Source of the DNA: Robiginitomaculum antarcticum DSM 21748
GTDB taxonomy: Bacteria > Pseudomonadota > Alphaproteobacteria > Caulobacterales > Maricaulaceae
Assembly (NCBI RefSeq): GCF_000365025.1
Contig: NZ_KB823011.1
Location: 124,001-188,000 of the forward strand
Reading direction: 5' to 3'
Length of the DNA: 64,000 nt
The position numbers and the translations under genes were made by a program. The notes beneath the pieces were generated by a model. It did not search any database. It saw nothing but the letters and a program-made list of their open reading frames with translations, and had not been told where the DNA came from. This document shows positions 8,223-17,977 of this stretch, piece after piece (the stretch's first letter is position 1; every line of letters starts with the position of its first letter).

Positions 8223-11068
8223 GGAGGCGGGGCGGTTGGCTGAGTTTGATTTTGGGGAGCAGAGAGAGATACGGGCTCCGCTACATTATTAGGCGTGTTA
8301 TCGCTACCGGCCAGCACATCAGCAATATCTTGGGCAAGACGATTAATTTCCTGACCCACTTCCTGATTTTTTTCAGGTGCGGATTTAACCGGCGGCGTGT
8401 TCGGAAGTGTAAATGTAACCGTTGTGCCTTCGCCCGGCTGGCTTTCCATCAGGAAGTTACCGCCATGAAGCTCAATCAGAGATTTGGACAGCGCGAGACC
8501 TAAGCCCGTACCTTCATTTTGTTTAGACGCATCCTTATCAACTTGTTCAAACGGCTTGGCCAAACGGTTAATATCATCCTTGGAAATGCCGATGCCGCTA
8601 TCCATAACTTTAACGATGACGCCCGCTTGATTATCGATAACGCCCACACGCACTGTACCGCCTTCGGGTGTAAATTTGATCGCATTTGTAATGAGGTTCA
8701 GAAGGATTTGCTTGACGGCGCGCGGATCGGCTTCGACCGATTTTTCGCCCTCATTTTCATAGACCAATTTAAGTTTATTATCTTCCGCGCGGCCCCGGAC
8801 GATCCGGAGAACTTGCGAGATCATATCGCCGACTTTAACCATGTCGGTATTGAGCGTCATCTTACCCGCCTCAATTTTGGACATGTCCAGAATATCATTA
8901 ATCAAAGAGAGAAGATGCTGACCGGAAAAAAGTATGTCAGAGATATATTCCTTATAGCGGGGATCACCGAGAGGACCGAACATTTCTTTTTTCATAATAT
9001 CGGAGAAACCGTTAATGGCGTTAAGGGGTGTGCGAAGCTCATGGCTCATATTTGCGAGGAAATCGGATTTTGACTGACTGGCTTCTTCGGCGCGGATTTT
9101 CTCCTGCTCGTAATTATCAGCCAATTCTAAAATACGCGCCTGTGATTTTCGAAGCACCCGAACTGTATCACGTAAAGCAACGTCATTATTGCGAAGCTGC
9201 TGCTCGCGCTGCCGTGTTTCGGTTATATCTGTACCGATAGATACCATACCACCATCGGCTGTAGGCCGTTCTACATAACGCACCCAGCGACCGTCTTTAA
9301 GCAGTATCTCAACGTCCTCCGGTTCGGTTTCATCATCCGTTTTAAAAATATCGTCGATATGAGAATGGGCCATATGTTCAATCAAATGCTGTTCCTGCCC
9401 CACTTTCAATTGACCACGCGTAAAGCCAAAAAAGTCTTCAAATTTTCCGTTCCATAACAAAATACGTTGCAGACGATCCCAGACAACAAAAGAATTTGTC
9501 ATAGAATTTAAAGCGTCGTAAAGGCGGGCTTCGGCGAGTTGCAACCGGCTTTGCGCGCCGCGTTGTTCTGTAATATCGCTCCCCACACCGCAAATAATAG
9601 ACTGCTCACCCGAACGCCGAATATCCCCGCGCAATTTTAGTATTACAGGCCTGTGCGCGGCGCGAATATCTATTTCAAACGTGCCTTGCATTATGGCGCG
9701 ACGCCCTGAAGCGATCACCCGCTCGCGGTCTTCTGTGGCGACGAGCGATAGGAAATGGGACATGGACATGTCCTGATCACCTTCTGTCAAACCGAGAAAG
9801 CGAGCCAGCGAGCGGTTGAGGAAAACAAGATTTTCGTGCACATTGATTTCAAATATCCCCCCCCTACCACTTTCCACAGCCCGCTGATATCGTAACTGCG
9901 ATAAATCACTGCTTAGCTGTCCCTGCTTGGCATCGGCGACCTGTCCATAAGCGCGACGCATCAAGGCAAAAATTAAGGCTGTTGTCCCGCCGAAGAGGAG
10001 CAGGAAAGTAATCAGATTGTCATTAATCCCAACGGCTGGCGCGCCGATATTTCGGATAAAGGTTAGATCTGTATTTGCGATCCGGGTCGCGGCCATAACT
10101 TTGCCACCGGGCAAAGCGCGTGTGCCAACTCCTTGCTCAATTGTCGTGACGCGCGAAAGCTGCGACTCTGAGATTGCAAATATATCGGCTAAAGTTCCCG
10201 TGCGAACATTACTTGTCCCGTCAATCACCTGACCGCTGCGTGAAACGACGGCTTCAGTAGCAGCGCCGCTCGTCCCGAGAAAGCTGTTAGGCGCGTATTG
10301 AGTGATCAGAAAATTCTCACCTGCACGCCGAATAATAACCGGGACATCCCGGCCATTTACGCCCGGGAAACTATCGATTCGAATACCATTTTCGGGTATA
10401 TTTTTGACTGAAACCGCTTCGAGTGCTTTTGCGTCTGACGGGTAGTGGGACAGTGAAATGCCGTCCGGGCCGATAAGCGCGACGCCCGATACATTATTAC
10501 CGCGCGCGGAAATGCCGACAATTTGTGATGGCGATCCGCGAAATGAAAGCGCCGTTTCCTGCCATCGCACGGCTGTACCGATACGTTCTGAAATACTATT
10601 ACTTTTTTCGACAATGAGAGCTTTGCTTTGCTCAAGGCCGGCAATCTGATCCGCCGTGCGCGTACTCAAAACGGTTGAGCCGGCGAGCAGAACGAAAAAA
10701 ATCAAAAAGCCAATGGCTGCCGCAAATAAGAATTTATTACGTTTTGCTTTTGGGCGGGATTTAAATGCGGAGCTGAGGCGTTTGGTGAAGAGTCTATTTG
10801 CGGGTGTTTCTATTTGCGCCGTTCTGGACACCGGCTCACCGCGTGGCAATAGCCGCTTCTCAATAAAATTATGCCCAGATTGTCCGGAAGGATTATATTG
10901 GTTATTTGATAGGGGCTGCGCTGGACGTGGCGGGGGCGGCGTGTGATGGGCATGAGACTGGGCCGGCGTGTGAGGAGCATATTGCTGCGGGGCAGGCGAA
11001 CGCGGCGCCGCCTGCATAGGCTGCGGCGTAGGTCTTCCATGTGTTGGTCGTCCTGTATTTTGCGTCAT
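8213..11068 (-). CDS. pleC: PleC/DivJ-type PAS sensor histidine kinase
   Basis: A 951-residue membrane kinase. A cytoplasmic N-terminus rich in Pro, His and Gln (1-60) precedes a first membrane helix at 113-135. A periplasmic sensor domain of about 210 residues and a second helix at about 348-368 follow. Then come a PAS domain (about 395-500), a second PAS domain (about 515-620), a short coiled coil, and HisKA with His676 in MSHELRTPLNAINGF. The run FGPLGDPRYKEY, then DILFSGQHLLSLINDILDMS, is the signature of the PleC/DivJ kinases that set DivK phosphorylation during the asymmetric cell cycle of stalked bacteria. The ATPase boxes (NLITNAIKFTPEGG, DSGIGI, GTGLGLAL) are intact. A Gln/Pro-rich tail ends inside the tRNA fragment. 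PleC rather than DivJ is inferred from the periplasmic domain. Confidence 0.85.
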   Translation of the reverse strand: MTQNTGRPTHGRPTPQPMQAAPRSPAPQQYAPHTPAQSHAHHTPPPPRPAQPLSNNQYNPSGQSGHNFIEKRLLPRGEPVSRTAQIETPANRLFTKRLSSAFKSRPKAKRNKFLFAAAIGFLIFFVLLAGSTVLSTRTADQIAGLEQSKALIVEKSNSISERIGTAVRWQETALSFRGSPSQIVGISARGNNVSGVALIGPDGISLSHYPSDAKALEAVSVKNIPENGIRIDSFPGVNGRDVPVIIRRAGENFLITQYAPNSFLGTSGAATEAVVSRSGQVIDGTSNVRTGTLADIFAISESQLSRVTTIEQGVGTRALPGGKVMAATRIANTDLTFIRNIGAPAVGINDNLITFLLLFGGTTALIFALMRRAYGQVADAKQGQLSSDLSQLRYQRAVESGRGGIFEINVHENLVFLNRSLARFLGLTEGDQDMSMSHFLSLVATEDRERVIASGRRAIMQGTFEIDIRAAHRPVILKLRGDIRRSGEQSIICGVGSDITEQRGAQSRLQLAEARLYDALNSMTNSFVVWDRLQRILLWNGKFEDFFGFTRGQLKVGQEQHLIEHMAHSHIDDIFKTDDETEPEDVEILLKDGRWVRYVERPTADGGMVSIGTDITETRQREQQLRNNDVALRDTVRVLRKSQARILELADNYEQEKIRAEEASQSKSDFLANMSHELRTPLNAINGFSDIMKKEMFGPLGDPRYKEYISDILFSGQHLLSLINDILDMSKIEAGKMTLNTDMVKVGDMISQVLRIVRGRAEDNKLKLVYENEGEKSVEADPRAVKQILLNLITNAIKFTPEGGTVRVGVIDNQAGVIVKVMDSGIGISKDDINRLAKPFEQVDKDASKQNEGTGLGLALSKSLIELHGGNFLMESQPGEGTTVTFTLPNTPPVKSAPEKNQEVGQEINRLAQDIADVLAGSDNTPNNVAEPVSLSAPQNQTQPTAPPPAA

Positions 11069-11157
11069 GCAAAAACCCCCGAATCACTGCTGAGAGTAAG
11101 GTGAAACGCTTACAAATGTCGAGCGCTCTGGCCGGATTAAAACTGTGGTAGACCATT

Positions 11158-11886
11158 TTATTTGCGAATTGGTTCGCGAGACGGCGTGCCGAGCGCGTAG
11201 CCCTGCGCGGCATCAAAGCCCAGTGATTTAACAAATGTAATTACAGCCTGATCCTCGACGCCTTCAGCAATAATTTTAAGATTGAGATCCTGGCGTAGAT
11301 TGAGAAGGTTTTTCAAAATGACGAGGTCGCGCTCACGGTGCATTGCGGCCTGTACAAAGTCGCCGTCGATTTTGAGCCATTGCGTTTCAAAGGCCCGTAA
11401 ATAGCGGATTGACGCCGCGCCTGCGCCGACATCATCCAGACATAGAGGGTGACCCGCTGCGGACAATCTGGACAGAATATGTTGGGCACGCGTCAGGTCA
11501 CGCATATCCCATGTCTCTGTCAATTCGATAATAAGCCGTTCAGGCGCGGTTTTTTGCTTGGACAGAGCATAAAACAGCGCTTCTTCGAATGGCGGCTCAA
11601 GCATGGACGCGCCGGATAGATTAACCGCAATAGGGAGGCGCCTGCGATCCAGATTGAGCGTGCGGATCGCTTGTTCGAGCATAGAAACATCGAGCGTCGC
11701 GATCGCGCCGCTAATTTCTGCCGGACGCAGCATATCCACCAGACCTTCATCTGCTTCGAACCGCACAAGCCACTCATCATGTATGGGCTGCATCGTCTCC
11801 AGATCGACGACCGGCTGACGCATTATAAAATAGCGTTTTTCTTGAACATGTTGCCGGAAACCGGCGGCGGTTTTTGGATCGGACAT
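11158..11886 (-). CDS. EAL-domain protein (candidate c-di-GMP phosphodiesterase or sensor)
   Basis: A stand-alone EAL domain of 242 residues with no signal or membrane segment. The name-giving motif is altered to E38-W-L followed by VRFE. Other expected positions are present: Asn in AVNLSGAS, Glu in IELTET, DDVGAG in place of the usual DDFGTG, Lys in LKIDGDF, AEGVE and the terminal QGYALG. Metal ligands therefore look largely kept, so hydrolysis of c-di-GMP is possible, but EWL and DDVGAG also fit a protein that only binds the nucleotide. It lies between pepN (26 bp upstream) and the PleC-like kinase (90 bp downstream) on the same strand, which hints at a role in polar development. Confidence 0.88.
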   Translation of the reverse strand: MSDPKTAAGFRQHVQEKRYFIMRQPVVDLETMQPIHDEWLVRFEADEGLVDMLRPAEISGAIATLDVSMLEQAIRTLNLDRRRLPIAVNLSGASMLEPPFEEALFYALSKQKTAPERLIIELTETWDMRDLTRAQHILSRLSAAGHPLCLDDVGAGAASIRYLRAFETQWLKIDGDFVQAAMHRERDLVILKNLLNLRQDLNLKIIAEGVEDQAVITFVKSLGFDAAQGYALGTPSREPIRK

Positions 11887-11912
11887 AGAGCTGTTGCCTT
11901 GCAGTGTATCCG

Positions 11913-14525
11913 TTAAGCCCCCAGCGCCTTTTGCGCAATTTCCAGGACGTTTTTGGACGGTTTCCCCGCAATAACACGGTTTAGCTGATGCTTTATTAAA
12001 GTTTGGCGGTGGGAATCCAGCCGCTTCCAGATTTCAAACACCCCCAGCAGGCGCGCCGCCACGCCCGGATTCTTGCCATCCATTTCGATCACGCGGTCCG
12101 TATAAAAGGCATAGCCGGAGCCATCATAAGCGTGGAAGTTTTTCGGATTGCTCATGGCAAACCCGCCGACGAGGGCTCGAACACGGTTTGGGTTATGGCT
12201 CTGATAAGCCGCGTGGTCGAGCAGGCTGGCTATTTGCGCAAAGCTCTGTTTGCCTGCGCGTGAAGATTGCAGCGCAAACCATTTATCAACCACTAAATCG
12301 TCGTCTTTCCAGCGTTCGTAAAAGACATCGCTGGCCGCGTCGCCCATGGCGTCATCATTGCGCATAAGGGTCATCAGTGCAGAAATCTCGTCCGTCATAT
12401 TGTCGGCTGTATCGAACTGTCCTTTGGCCGTGGCTTTGGTGTCATGACGGCCTTGCGTAGCCAGCAAAGACAGACAGGCATTTTTCAGCGCCCGCCGCGC
12501 GGCATGTTGCGCGCAGGGATCATATTCGCTGTCGCTCTGGTTTTCCGTATAGAGACGCGAAAGCTCAATTTGGCAGTTATCGGCGATGGCGCGGCGCAGC
12601 CAGTCCCCGGCTTCAGCAATCGCGATCGGATCAACATTATCCATTGCCAGAAGAAGTTCACTGCCCATCGGTATGCCCAGCGCCAAAGCTTTGAAGCCCG
12701 GATCGATTGTCTTATCTTGAAGCGTTTTACGGATGGCATCTGTGTAATAGCGAAGCGCGGGGTCAACGGCTGGCATTTTGCCGCTTTGGATGGCTGTGGT
12801 TTGCGCAATTAACAGATCGCGCGCGAGCGCCTGTCCGGCTTCCCAACGCGAGAATAAATCGGTTTCATAGGCCATGATATGCGCGCGGCGGGACGCAGTC
12901 TGGTCGAAATTGACCGTCACCGGCGCAGCGAATCCGCGGTTAACGGACAGAATAGAGCCGGGTTTGATATCTCTTAGCGTGACGGTGTCTTTGGCCGTGC
13001 TCAAAGGGATCATTTGCTCTGCGTAAACCTCGCCATCCGGAGCGATCAAGGCCATGGTGACAGGCATCATCATCGGGACTTTTCGGCTTTGTCCGGGCGT
13101 CGGATACGTCTTTTGCTCTAGGCTCACCGTCAGCGTTTGGGCGCTGTCATCGCGTTTTGTTCTAATGGACAAGACAGGCGTTCCCGCCTGTTCGTACCAC
13201 AGCATAAATTGTGACAGGTCACGTCCGCTGGCGGCCTCGAAACATTCGATAAATTGTTCAATTGTTGCGGCTGTGCCGTCGAGCGTTTCAAAATAATGAT
13301 CGCTGCCTTTGCGAAATAGCTTTTCACCCAGAAGCGCTTTGAGCATACGGATAAGCTCTGCGCCTTTTTCATAAATCGTCGCCGTGTAGAAATTATCAAT
13401 TTTCAAATATTGCGTCGGCCGCACAGGATGCGCCAGCGGGCCGGCATCTTCAGGAAATTGACGTGCGCGTAGCGCTTTGACATCCTTGATACGCTGCAAG
13501 GCCGCGCCGCGCTCATGGGCGCTAAATTCCTGATCGCGAAAAACCGTGAAGCCTTCTTTCAGGCAGAGCTGGAACCAGTCGCGGCAGGTAATGCGATTGC
13601 CCGTCCAGTTGTGAAAATATTCATGGGCGACAACGCTCTCAATGCGCTGAAAATTCATGTCCGTCGCGCGTTTGGCGTCGGCCAGCAGCAGCGCGGAGTT
13701 GAATATATTCAGTCCCTTATTTTCCATTGCGCCGAAATTAAAATCGCGCACAGCGACAATCATGAACCGATCCAAATCATATTCGCGGCCAAAGGCTTTC
13801 TCGTCCCACGCCATAGAGCGTTTAAGGCTATCCATGGCATAGTCAGCGCGGGAAGCATCGCCCGGATCGACATAAATATCGAGAGGAATATCGCGCCCGC
13901 TCATCGTCGTGAAGCTGTCGGAGATCGTGTCAAACTCACCCGCAACCAAGGCGAAAAGATAGCACGGTTTGCGAAACGGATCCTCCCAGACCGCGAAGTG
14001 ACGCCCGCCGTCCAGATCGCCTTCTTCCATCAAATTGCCATTCGAGAGCAGGGTTGGATAAGCGGCTTTATCGGCCGTTACTGTGACACGGTAAGTTGAC
14101 AAGACATCCGGGCGGTCCGGGAAATAGGTAATACGGCGAAAGCCTTCGGCCTCGCATTGTGTGAAGAACCGTCCGCCCGAGACATAGAGTCCCATGAGCT
14201 GCGTGTTATCTTTTGGCGCGCATGTATTTTCGATCATTAGGGTAAAGGTGTCGGGGACATTTTTAATGATGAGCTGGGTCTGGTTCAGGCGGTAATCACT
14301 GCGGTTTAGTGCCGTCCCGTCTATGGCCACACTAATCAGATCGATATCTTCACCGTCGAGAACAAGCGGCGCGCCTGCCGCCCCTGTGCGCGTCATTTTC
14401 ATCTGTGACGTAACCCGCGTTTTAGCCGGATCGAGATTAAAATCCAGCGCGACCGTTTCGATATTAAAATCAAACGGCGCGTAATCGGAAAGGCGGGTCG
14501 GAGTAGGGGCTGTGTCGGTGCGCAT
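11913..14525 (-). CDS. pepN: Aminopeptidase N (M1 family)
   Basis: A zinc metallo-aminopeptidase of 870 residues that removes N-terminal residues from peptides in the cytoplasm. The GAMEN exopeptidase motif (FGAMENKGL, about residue 262) is followed by the zinc site HEYFHNWTGNR with the third ligand Glu in CLKEGFTVF. The length and the C-terminal helical domain match the proteobacterial PepN type. There is no signal peptide. The EAL gene follows after 26 bp, suggesting cotranscription. A divergent intergenic region of 116 bp separates it from the xylanase gene. Confidence 0.96.
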   Translation of the reverse strand: MRTDTAPTPTRLSDYAPFDFNIETVALDFNLDPAKTRVTSQMKMTRTGAAGAPLVLDGEDIDLISVAIDGTALNRSDYRLNQTQLIIKNVPDTFTLMIENTCAPKDNTQLMGLYVSGGRFFTQCEAEGFRRITYFPDRPDVLSTYRVTVTADKAAYPTLLSNGNLMEEGDLDGGRHFAVWEDPFRKPCYLFALVAGEFDTISDSFTTMSGRDIPLDIYVDPGDASRADYAMDSLKRSMAWDEKAFGREYDLDRFMIVAVRDFNFGAMENKGLNIFNSALLLADAKRATDMNFQRIESVVAHEYFHNWTGNRITCRDWFQLCLKEGFTVFRDQEFSAHERGAALQRIKDVKALRARQFPEDAGPLAHPVRPTQYLKIDNFYTATIYEKGAELIRMLKALLGEKLFRKGSDHYFETLDGTAATIEQFIECFEAASGRDLSQFMLWYEQAGTPVLSIRTKRDDSAQTLTVSLEQKTYPTPGQSRKVPMMMPVTMALIAPDGEVYAEQMIPLSTAKDTVTLRDIKPGSILSVNRGFAAPVTVNFDQTASRRAHIMAYETDLFSRWEAGQALARDLLIAQTTAIQSGKMPAVDPALRYYTDAIRKTLQDKTIDPGFKALALGIPMGSELLLAMDNVDPIAIAEAGDWLRRAIADNCQIELSRLYTENQSDSEYDPCAQHAARRALKNACLSLLATQGRHDTKATAKGQFDTADNMTDEISALMTLMRNDDAMGDAASDVFYERWKDDDLVVDKWFALQSSRAGKQSFAQIASLLDHAAYQSHNPNRVRALVGGFAMSNPKNFHAYDGSGYAFYTDRVIEMDGKNPGVAARLLGVFEIWKRLDSHRQTLIKHQLNRVIAGKPSKNVLEIAQKALGA

Positions 14526-14641
14526 AAATCTCTCATCTTAGTTTGCTCTGTGTTCGGGAATTAAAACGGCGATGGCAAGAGGGAAGACAGACTTTACTTC
14601 ATCACGCGTCAGAGTAATCTATAGAAAATGGGGAGAATATC

Positions 14642-15874
14642 ATGAATAGGTTTTCGCGCAGACATTTTGCGCAATTGGCCGGCGGGGCCGCATGGCTGGC
14701 CGGGTGTTCTCAAGGGGCGGACACAAAGCGGGCGGACACATCAGGGCCGAAAGTCGACGCTGCGGACATCGCTGAGAGCGGCGCGCCCGCAGTGTTTGCA
14801 GAGTTTCCTGTCATCGACACGCCGCTTAAAACACTGGCCGCGCAGAAAGGCCTGCGCTTTGGCACAGCCATCGGTCATGGCGAGTCCAGCGGACTGGATG
14901 ACGACGCTTACGGGGCGCTTATCAAACGCGAATGCAATGTTCTCGTGGCAGAAAATGAGCATAAATTATACTCCACATTAGGCGGCGGACCGGAGCCGAT
15001 GACATTTGCGCGCGGCGACGCCATTGTCGATTTTGCCATAGAAAACGGCATGGATATGCGCGGCCATGTGCTGCTATGGAACCGTATGGATTTTACGCCC
15101 GATTGGGTCAGCGCCTATGATTTTGGCAAGGATAGCCGCGCTGGCATGGCAAAATGGCTTGATGGATATATCAAAGATCTGACGGGGCATTACGGGACAA
15201 AAATCTATAGCTGGGACGTTGTCAACGAGACGATTGATCCGGCCACAGGACATCCGCGCGAGACTATATTTACGCAAAAATACGGACCGGACGTGGTCGA
15301 CTTTGCCTTCCGTAGCGCCCGTGAGCATGCCCCACATGCTGAATTGGTCTATAACGACTATATGATATGGGAGCCTAATAATGAGGCGCATATCGCAGGC
15401 GTTTTGCGATTGCTAGAGGGCTTTAAAAACCGCGATGTTCCGATTGATGCCTTTGGCGTGCAGGGCCATCTGAGCACGCAAAATCATACCGGGCGCACGA
15501 CCGGGGACGGCAAAGGCTATACCGATCCGCAGAGGGCGGAGTTTACGAGATTTCTTGATGAGATTGTCGGTATGGGATACAATTTGATTGTATCAGAATT
15601 TGATGTGAACGATACGGATTTGGTGGCGGATCCTGATGTGCGCGACCTGCAAATGGCCAGTTATGGCGGGGCGTTTCTTGACATGATGCTCAGCTACCAA
15701 CAGGTCAAAGACGTCTTGATGTGGGGCATGGCGGATCATCATAGCTGGCTTCGCGAATGGTGGCCGCGCAGCGATGCGGCGCTCAAACGTCCCGCGCTAT
15801 ATGACGATCAATTGCGGCCCAAAGCCCTGCGCCAGGCCGTTGCAAAATCGCTCATCAACGCGCTGGCGCGCTAG
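14642..15874 (+). CDS. GH10 endo-1,4-beta-xylanase, Tat/lipoprotein signal
   Basis: A glycoside hydrolase family 10 enzyme of 410 residues, expected to cut xylan. The N-terminus has a twin-arginine pattern (SRRHFAQL) and a lipobox (LAGC, Cys22), so it is probably exported folded and lipid-anchored. The (beta/alpha)8 barrel contains the acid/base Glu in WDVVNETID (about residue 196) and the nucleophile Glu in LIVSEFDVN (about 318). HGESSG, HVLLWNR and MWGMADHHSW are further family positions. The start is set by GGGGAG ahead of the ATG. It stands alone, not beside other xylan genes, and the GH16 enzyme at 57492 is the only other polysaccharide hydrolase in the window. Confidence 0.94.
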   Translation: MNRFSRRHFAQLAGGAAWLAGCSQGADTKRADTSGPKVDAADIAESGAPAVFAEFPVIDTPLKTLAAQKGLRFGTAIGHGESSGLDDDAYGALIKRECNVLVAENEHKLYSTLGGGPEPMTFARGDAIVDFAIENGMDMRGHVLLWNRMDFTPDWVSAYDFGKDSRAGMAKWLDGYIKDLTGHYGTKIYSWDVVNETIDPATGHPRETIFTQKYGPDVVDFAFRSAREHAPHAELVYNDYMIWEPNNEAHIAGVLRLLEGFKNRDVPIDAFGVQGHLSTQNHTGRTTGDGKGYTDPQRAEFTRFLDEIVGMGYNLIVSEFDVNDTDLVADPDVRDLQMASYGGAFLDMMLSYQQVKDVLMWGMADHHSWLREWWPRSDAALKRPALYDDQLRPKALRQAVAKSLINALAR

Positions 15875-15987
15875 CCGCCTTCAAAGCGGCGGGAGGAGAG
15901 GCGGCTCTAACCGCTAAAATAACTAGACATTCGCGCCTTATGGCGTAAGGCGGCCAGCAAATCCTCCTGCTAGACCAGAGCCTTATT

Positions 15988-17862
15988 ATGTCCGATGCGA
16001 CGCCTATCAAATTCTTACGCAATGTTGCCATTGTAGCCCATGTTGACCACGGTAAAACCACGCTTGTCGACAAATTGCTCCGTCAATCGGGCACGCTGGA
16101 TGAGCGCGGCGAGCGTGAAGAACGCGTCATGGACAGCAATGACATTGAAAAAGAGCGCGGCATTACAATTCTGGCGAAAAACACCGCGATTAAATGGACT
16201 GATAAATCAGGCCAGGAATGGCGCATCAATATCGTCGACACACCGGGACATGCTGACTTTGGCGGAGAGGTCGAGCGCGTCCTGTCTATGGTCGACTCCG
16301 TTGTGCTTTTGGTCGACGCCGTTGAAGGGCCGATGCCGCAAACCACATTTGTGACCAAAAAAGCTTTGGCCCAGGGTCTGAAGCCCATCGTCGTCGTCAA
16401 CAAAGTCGACCGCAATGGCGCGCGTCCGGATTGGGCCGTTGACCAGACATTTGATTTGTTTGACCGCCTTGGCGCAGACGAAGAGCAAATGGATTTCCCG
16501 ACAGTCTTTGCCTCTGCGCTCAATGGCTGGGCCAGCATGGACAGCACGGCGACAACCGGCGAAGATATGGGCGATCTGTTCCAAACCATCGTCGAGCACA
16601 CGCCTGTCCCCGATGTTGATCCGTCAGGCCCGTTGCAGCTCCAAGTCTCCGCGCTGGATTATAACAGCTATACCGGCGTGATCGGGATTGGCCGCGTTGT
16701 GCGCGGATCCATTAACCGCAATCAGCAGGTTATCGTCGCTGCGCCGGATGGCAAACAGCGCCGCGCTAAAGTCTTGCAGCCCTACGGCTTTATGGGTCTT
16801 GAGCGTATCGAAATGGACAGCGTTCAGGCCGGCGATATCGTTGCCTTTACGGGTATCGACAAGCTGGGGATTTCCGACATGATTGTCGACCCGGATCATG
16901 TGGATATGCTGCCGCCGCTCTCTGTGGACGAGCCGACGATCTCCATGACATTTCAGGTCAATGACAGCCCCTTTGCGGGCCGCGAAGGTAAATATGTGAC
17001 CTCGCGCAATATCAAAGACCGTCTGGAAAAAGAACTGATCCATAATGTGGCGCTGCGCGTCGAGCAATTGGACGAGGCTGATAAATTCCGCGTCTCCGGC
17101 CGCGGCGAGCTTCACTTGTCCATCCTGATCGAGAACATGCGCCGCGAAGGCTTCGAGCTGGCCATCTCCCGCCCGCAGGTGATTAATAAGACAATTGATG
17201 GCGAATTATGCGAGCCTTACGAGGCGCTGACCATTGATGTCGAAGAAGATCACCAAGGCTCCATTATGGAGAAACTCGGTGAGCGCAAAGGCATGATGAC
17301 GGACATGGTTCCGGACGGCAAAGGCCGCGTGCGTATTGACTATGAAATTCCAACGCGCGGCCTGATTGGCTTTCGGTCCGAATTCATGACGCTCTCCTCA
17401 GGCTCCGGTCTGATGTATCACAATTTTGATAAATATGCCCCGCGCACAAAATCCGCCGGCATTGGCCGCCGCCAAAAAGGCGTTCTGATTTCCAAAGAAA
17501 CCGGCAAGGCGCTGGCCTTTGCGATTTGGAATCTACAGGATCGCGGACGCATGTTTATCGGTCACGCCGAAGAAGTTTATGAAGGCATGATTGTTGGCAT
17601 TAACGCCCGCGATAATGATTTGGTCGTCAACGTCCTCAAAGGCAAACAGCTGACCAATATGCGCGCCTCGGGCAATGATGAAGCCGTCACGCTAACGACG
17701 CCCATTCAAATCACGCTGGAGAGCGCGCTTGAATTTATCAATGATGATGAGCTGGTCGAAGTCACGCCCGAGAGCATCCGCATCCGCAAGCGCTACCTAA
17801 CTGAAAATGCCCGCAAAAAAGAAAGCCGCAAGGCTGACGCGCTGGAGGCGAACAGCGCGTAG
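15988..17862 (+). CDS. typA: Ribosome-associated GTPase TypA/BipA
   Basis: A translational GTPase of 624 residues related to EF-G, which binds 70S ribosomes and assists assembly and stress adaptation. G motifs are clear: [10 protein letters not shown] (P-loop), RGITI (switch I), DTPGHADFG and NKVDR. Domain II, the EF-G-like domains III and V, and the BipA-specific C-terminal domain ([14 protein letters not shown] onward) are all present and the length is usual. The C-terminus ends in a Lys/Arg- and Ala-rich tail. The convergent KAP-ATPase gene ends 115 bp downstream. Confidence 0.97.
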   Translation: MSDATPIKFLRNVAIVAHVDHGKTTLVDKLLRQSGTLDERGEREERVMDSNDIEKERGITILAKNTAIKWTDKSGQEWRINIVDTPGHADFGGEVERVLSMVDSVVLLVDAVEGPMPQTTFVTKKALAQGLKPIVVVNKVDRNGARPDWAVDQTFDLFDRLGADEEQMDFPTVFASALNGWASMDSTATTGEDMGDLFQTIVEHTPVPDVDPSGPLQLQVSALDYNSYTGVIGIGRVVRGSINRNQQVIVAAPDGKQRRAKVLQPYGFMGLERIEMDSVQAGDIVAFTGIDKLGISDMIVDPDHVDMLPPLSVDEPTISMTFQVNDSPFAGREGKYVTSRNIKDRLEKELIHNVALRVEQLDEADKFRVSGRGELHLSILIENMRREGFELAISRPQVINKTIDGELCEPYEALTIDVEEDHQGSIMEKLGERKGMMTDMVPDGKGRVRIDYEIPTRGLIGFRSEFMTLSSGSGLMYHNFDKYAPRTKSAGIGRRQKGVLISKETGKALAFAIWNLQDRGRMFIGHAEEVYEGMIVGINARDNDLVVNVLKGKQLTNMRASGNDEAVTLTTPIQITLESALEFINDDELVEVTPESIRIRKRYLTENARKKESRKADALEANSA

Positions 17863-17977
17863 GGGGAGGTAAGCGCTTGTTGGTGAGGTGGGTATTTTTT
17901 CCCAAAAGGAGATGTTAGCGACGACTCCCCCCAATTCTGGTAAGTTCAGAGACATCTCGCTAAAATGGCAATATGCC

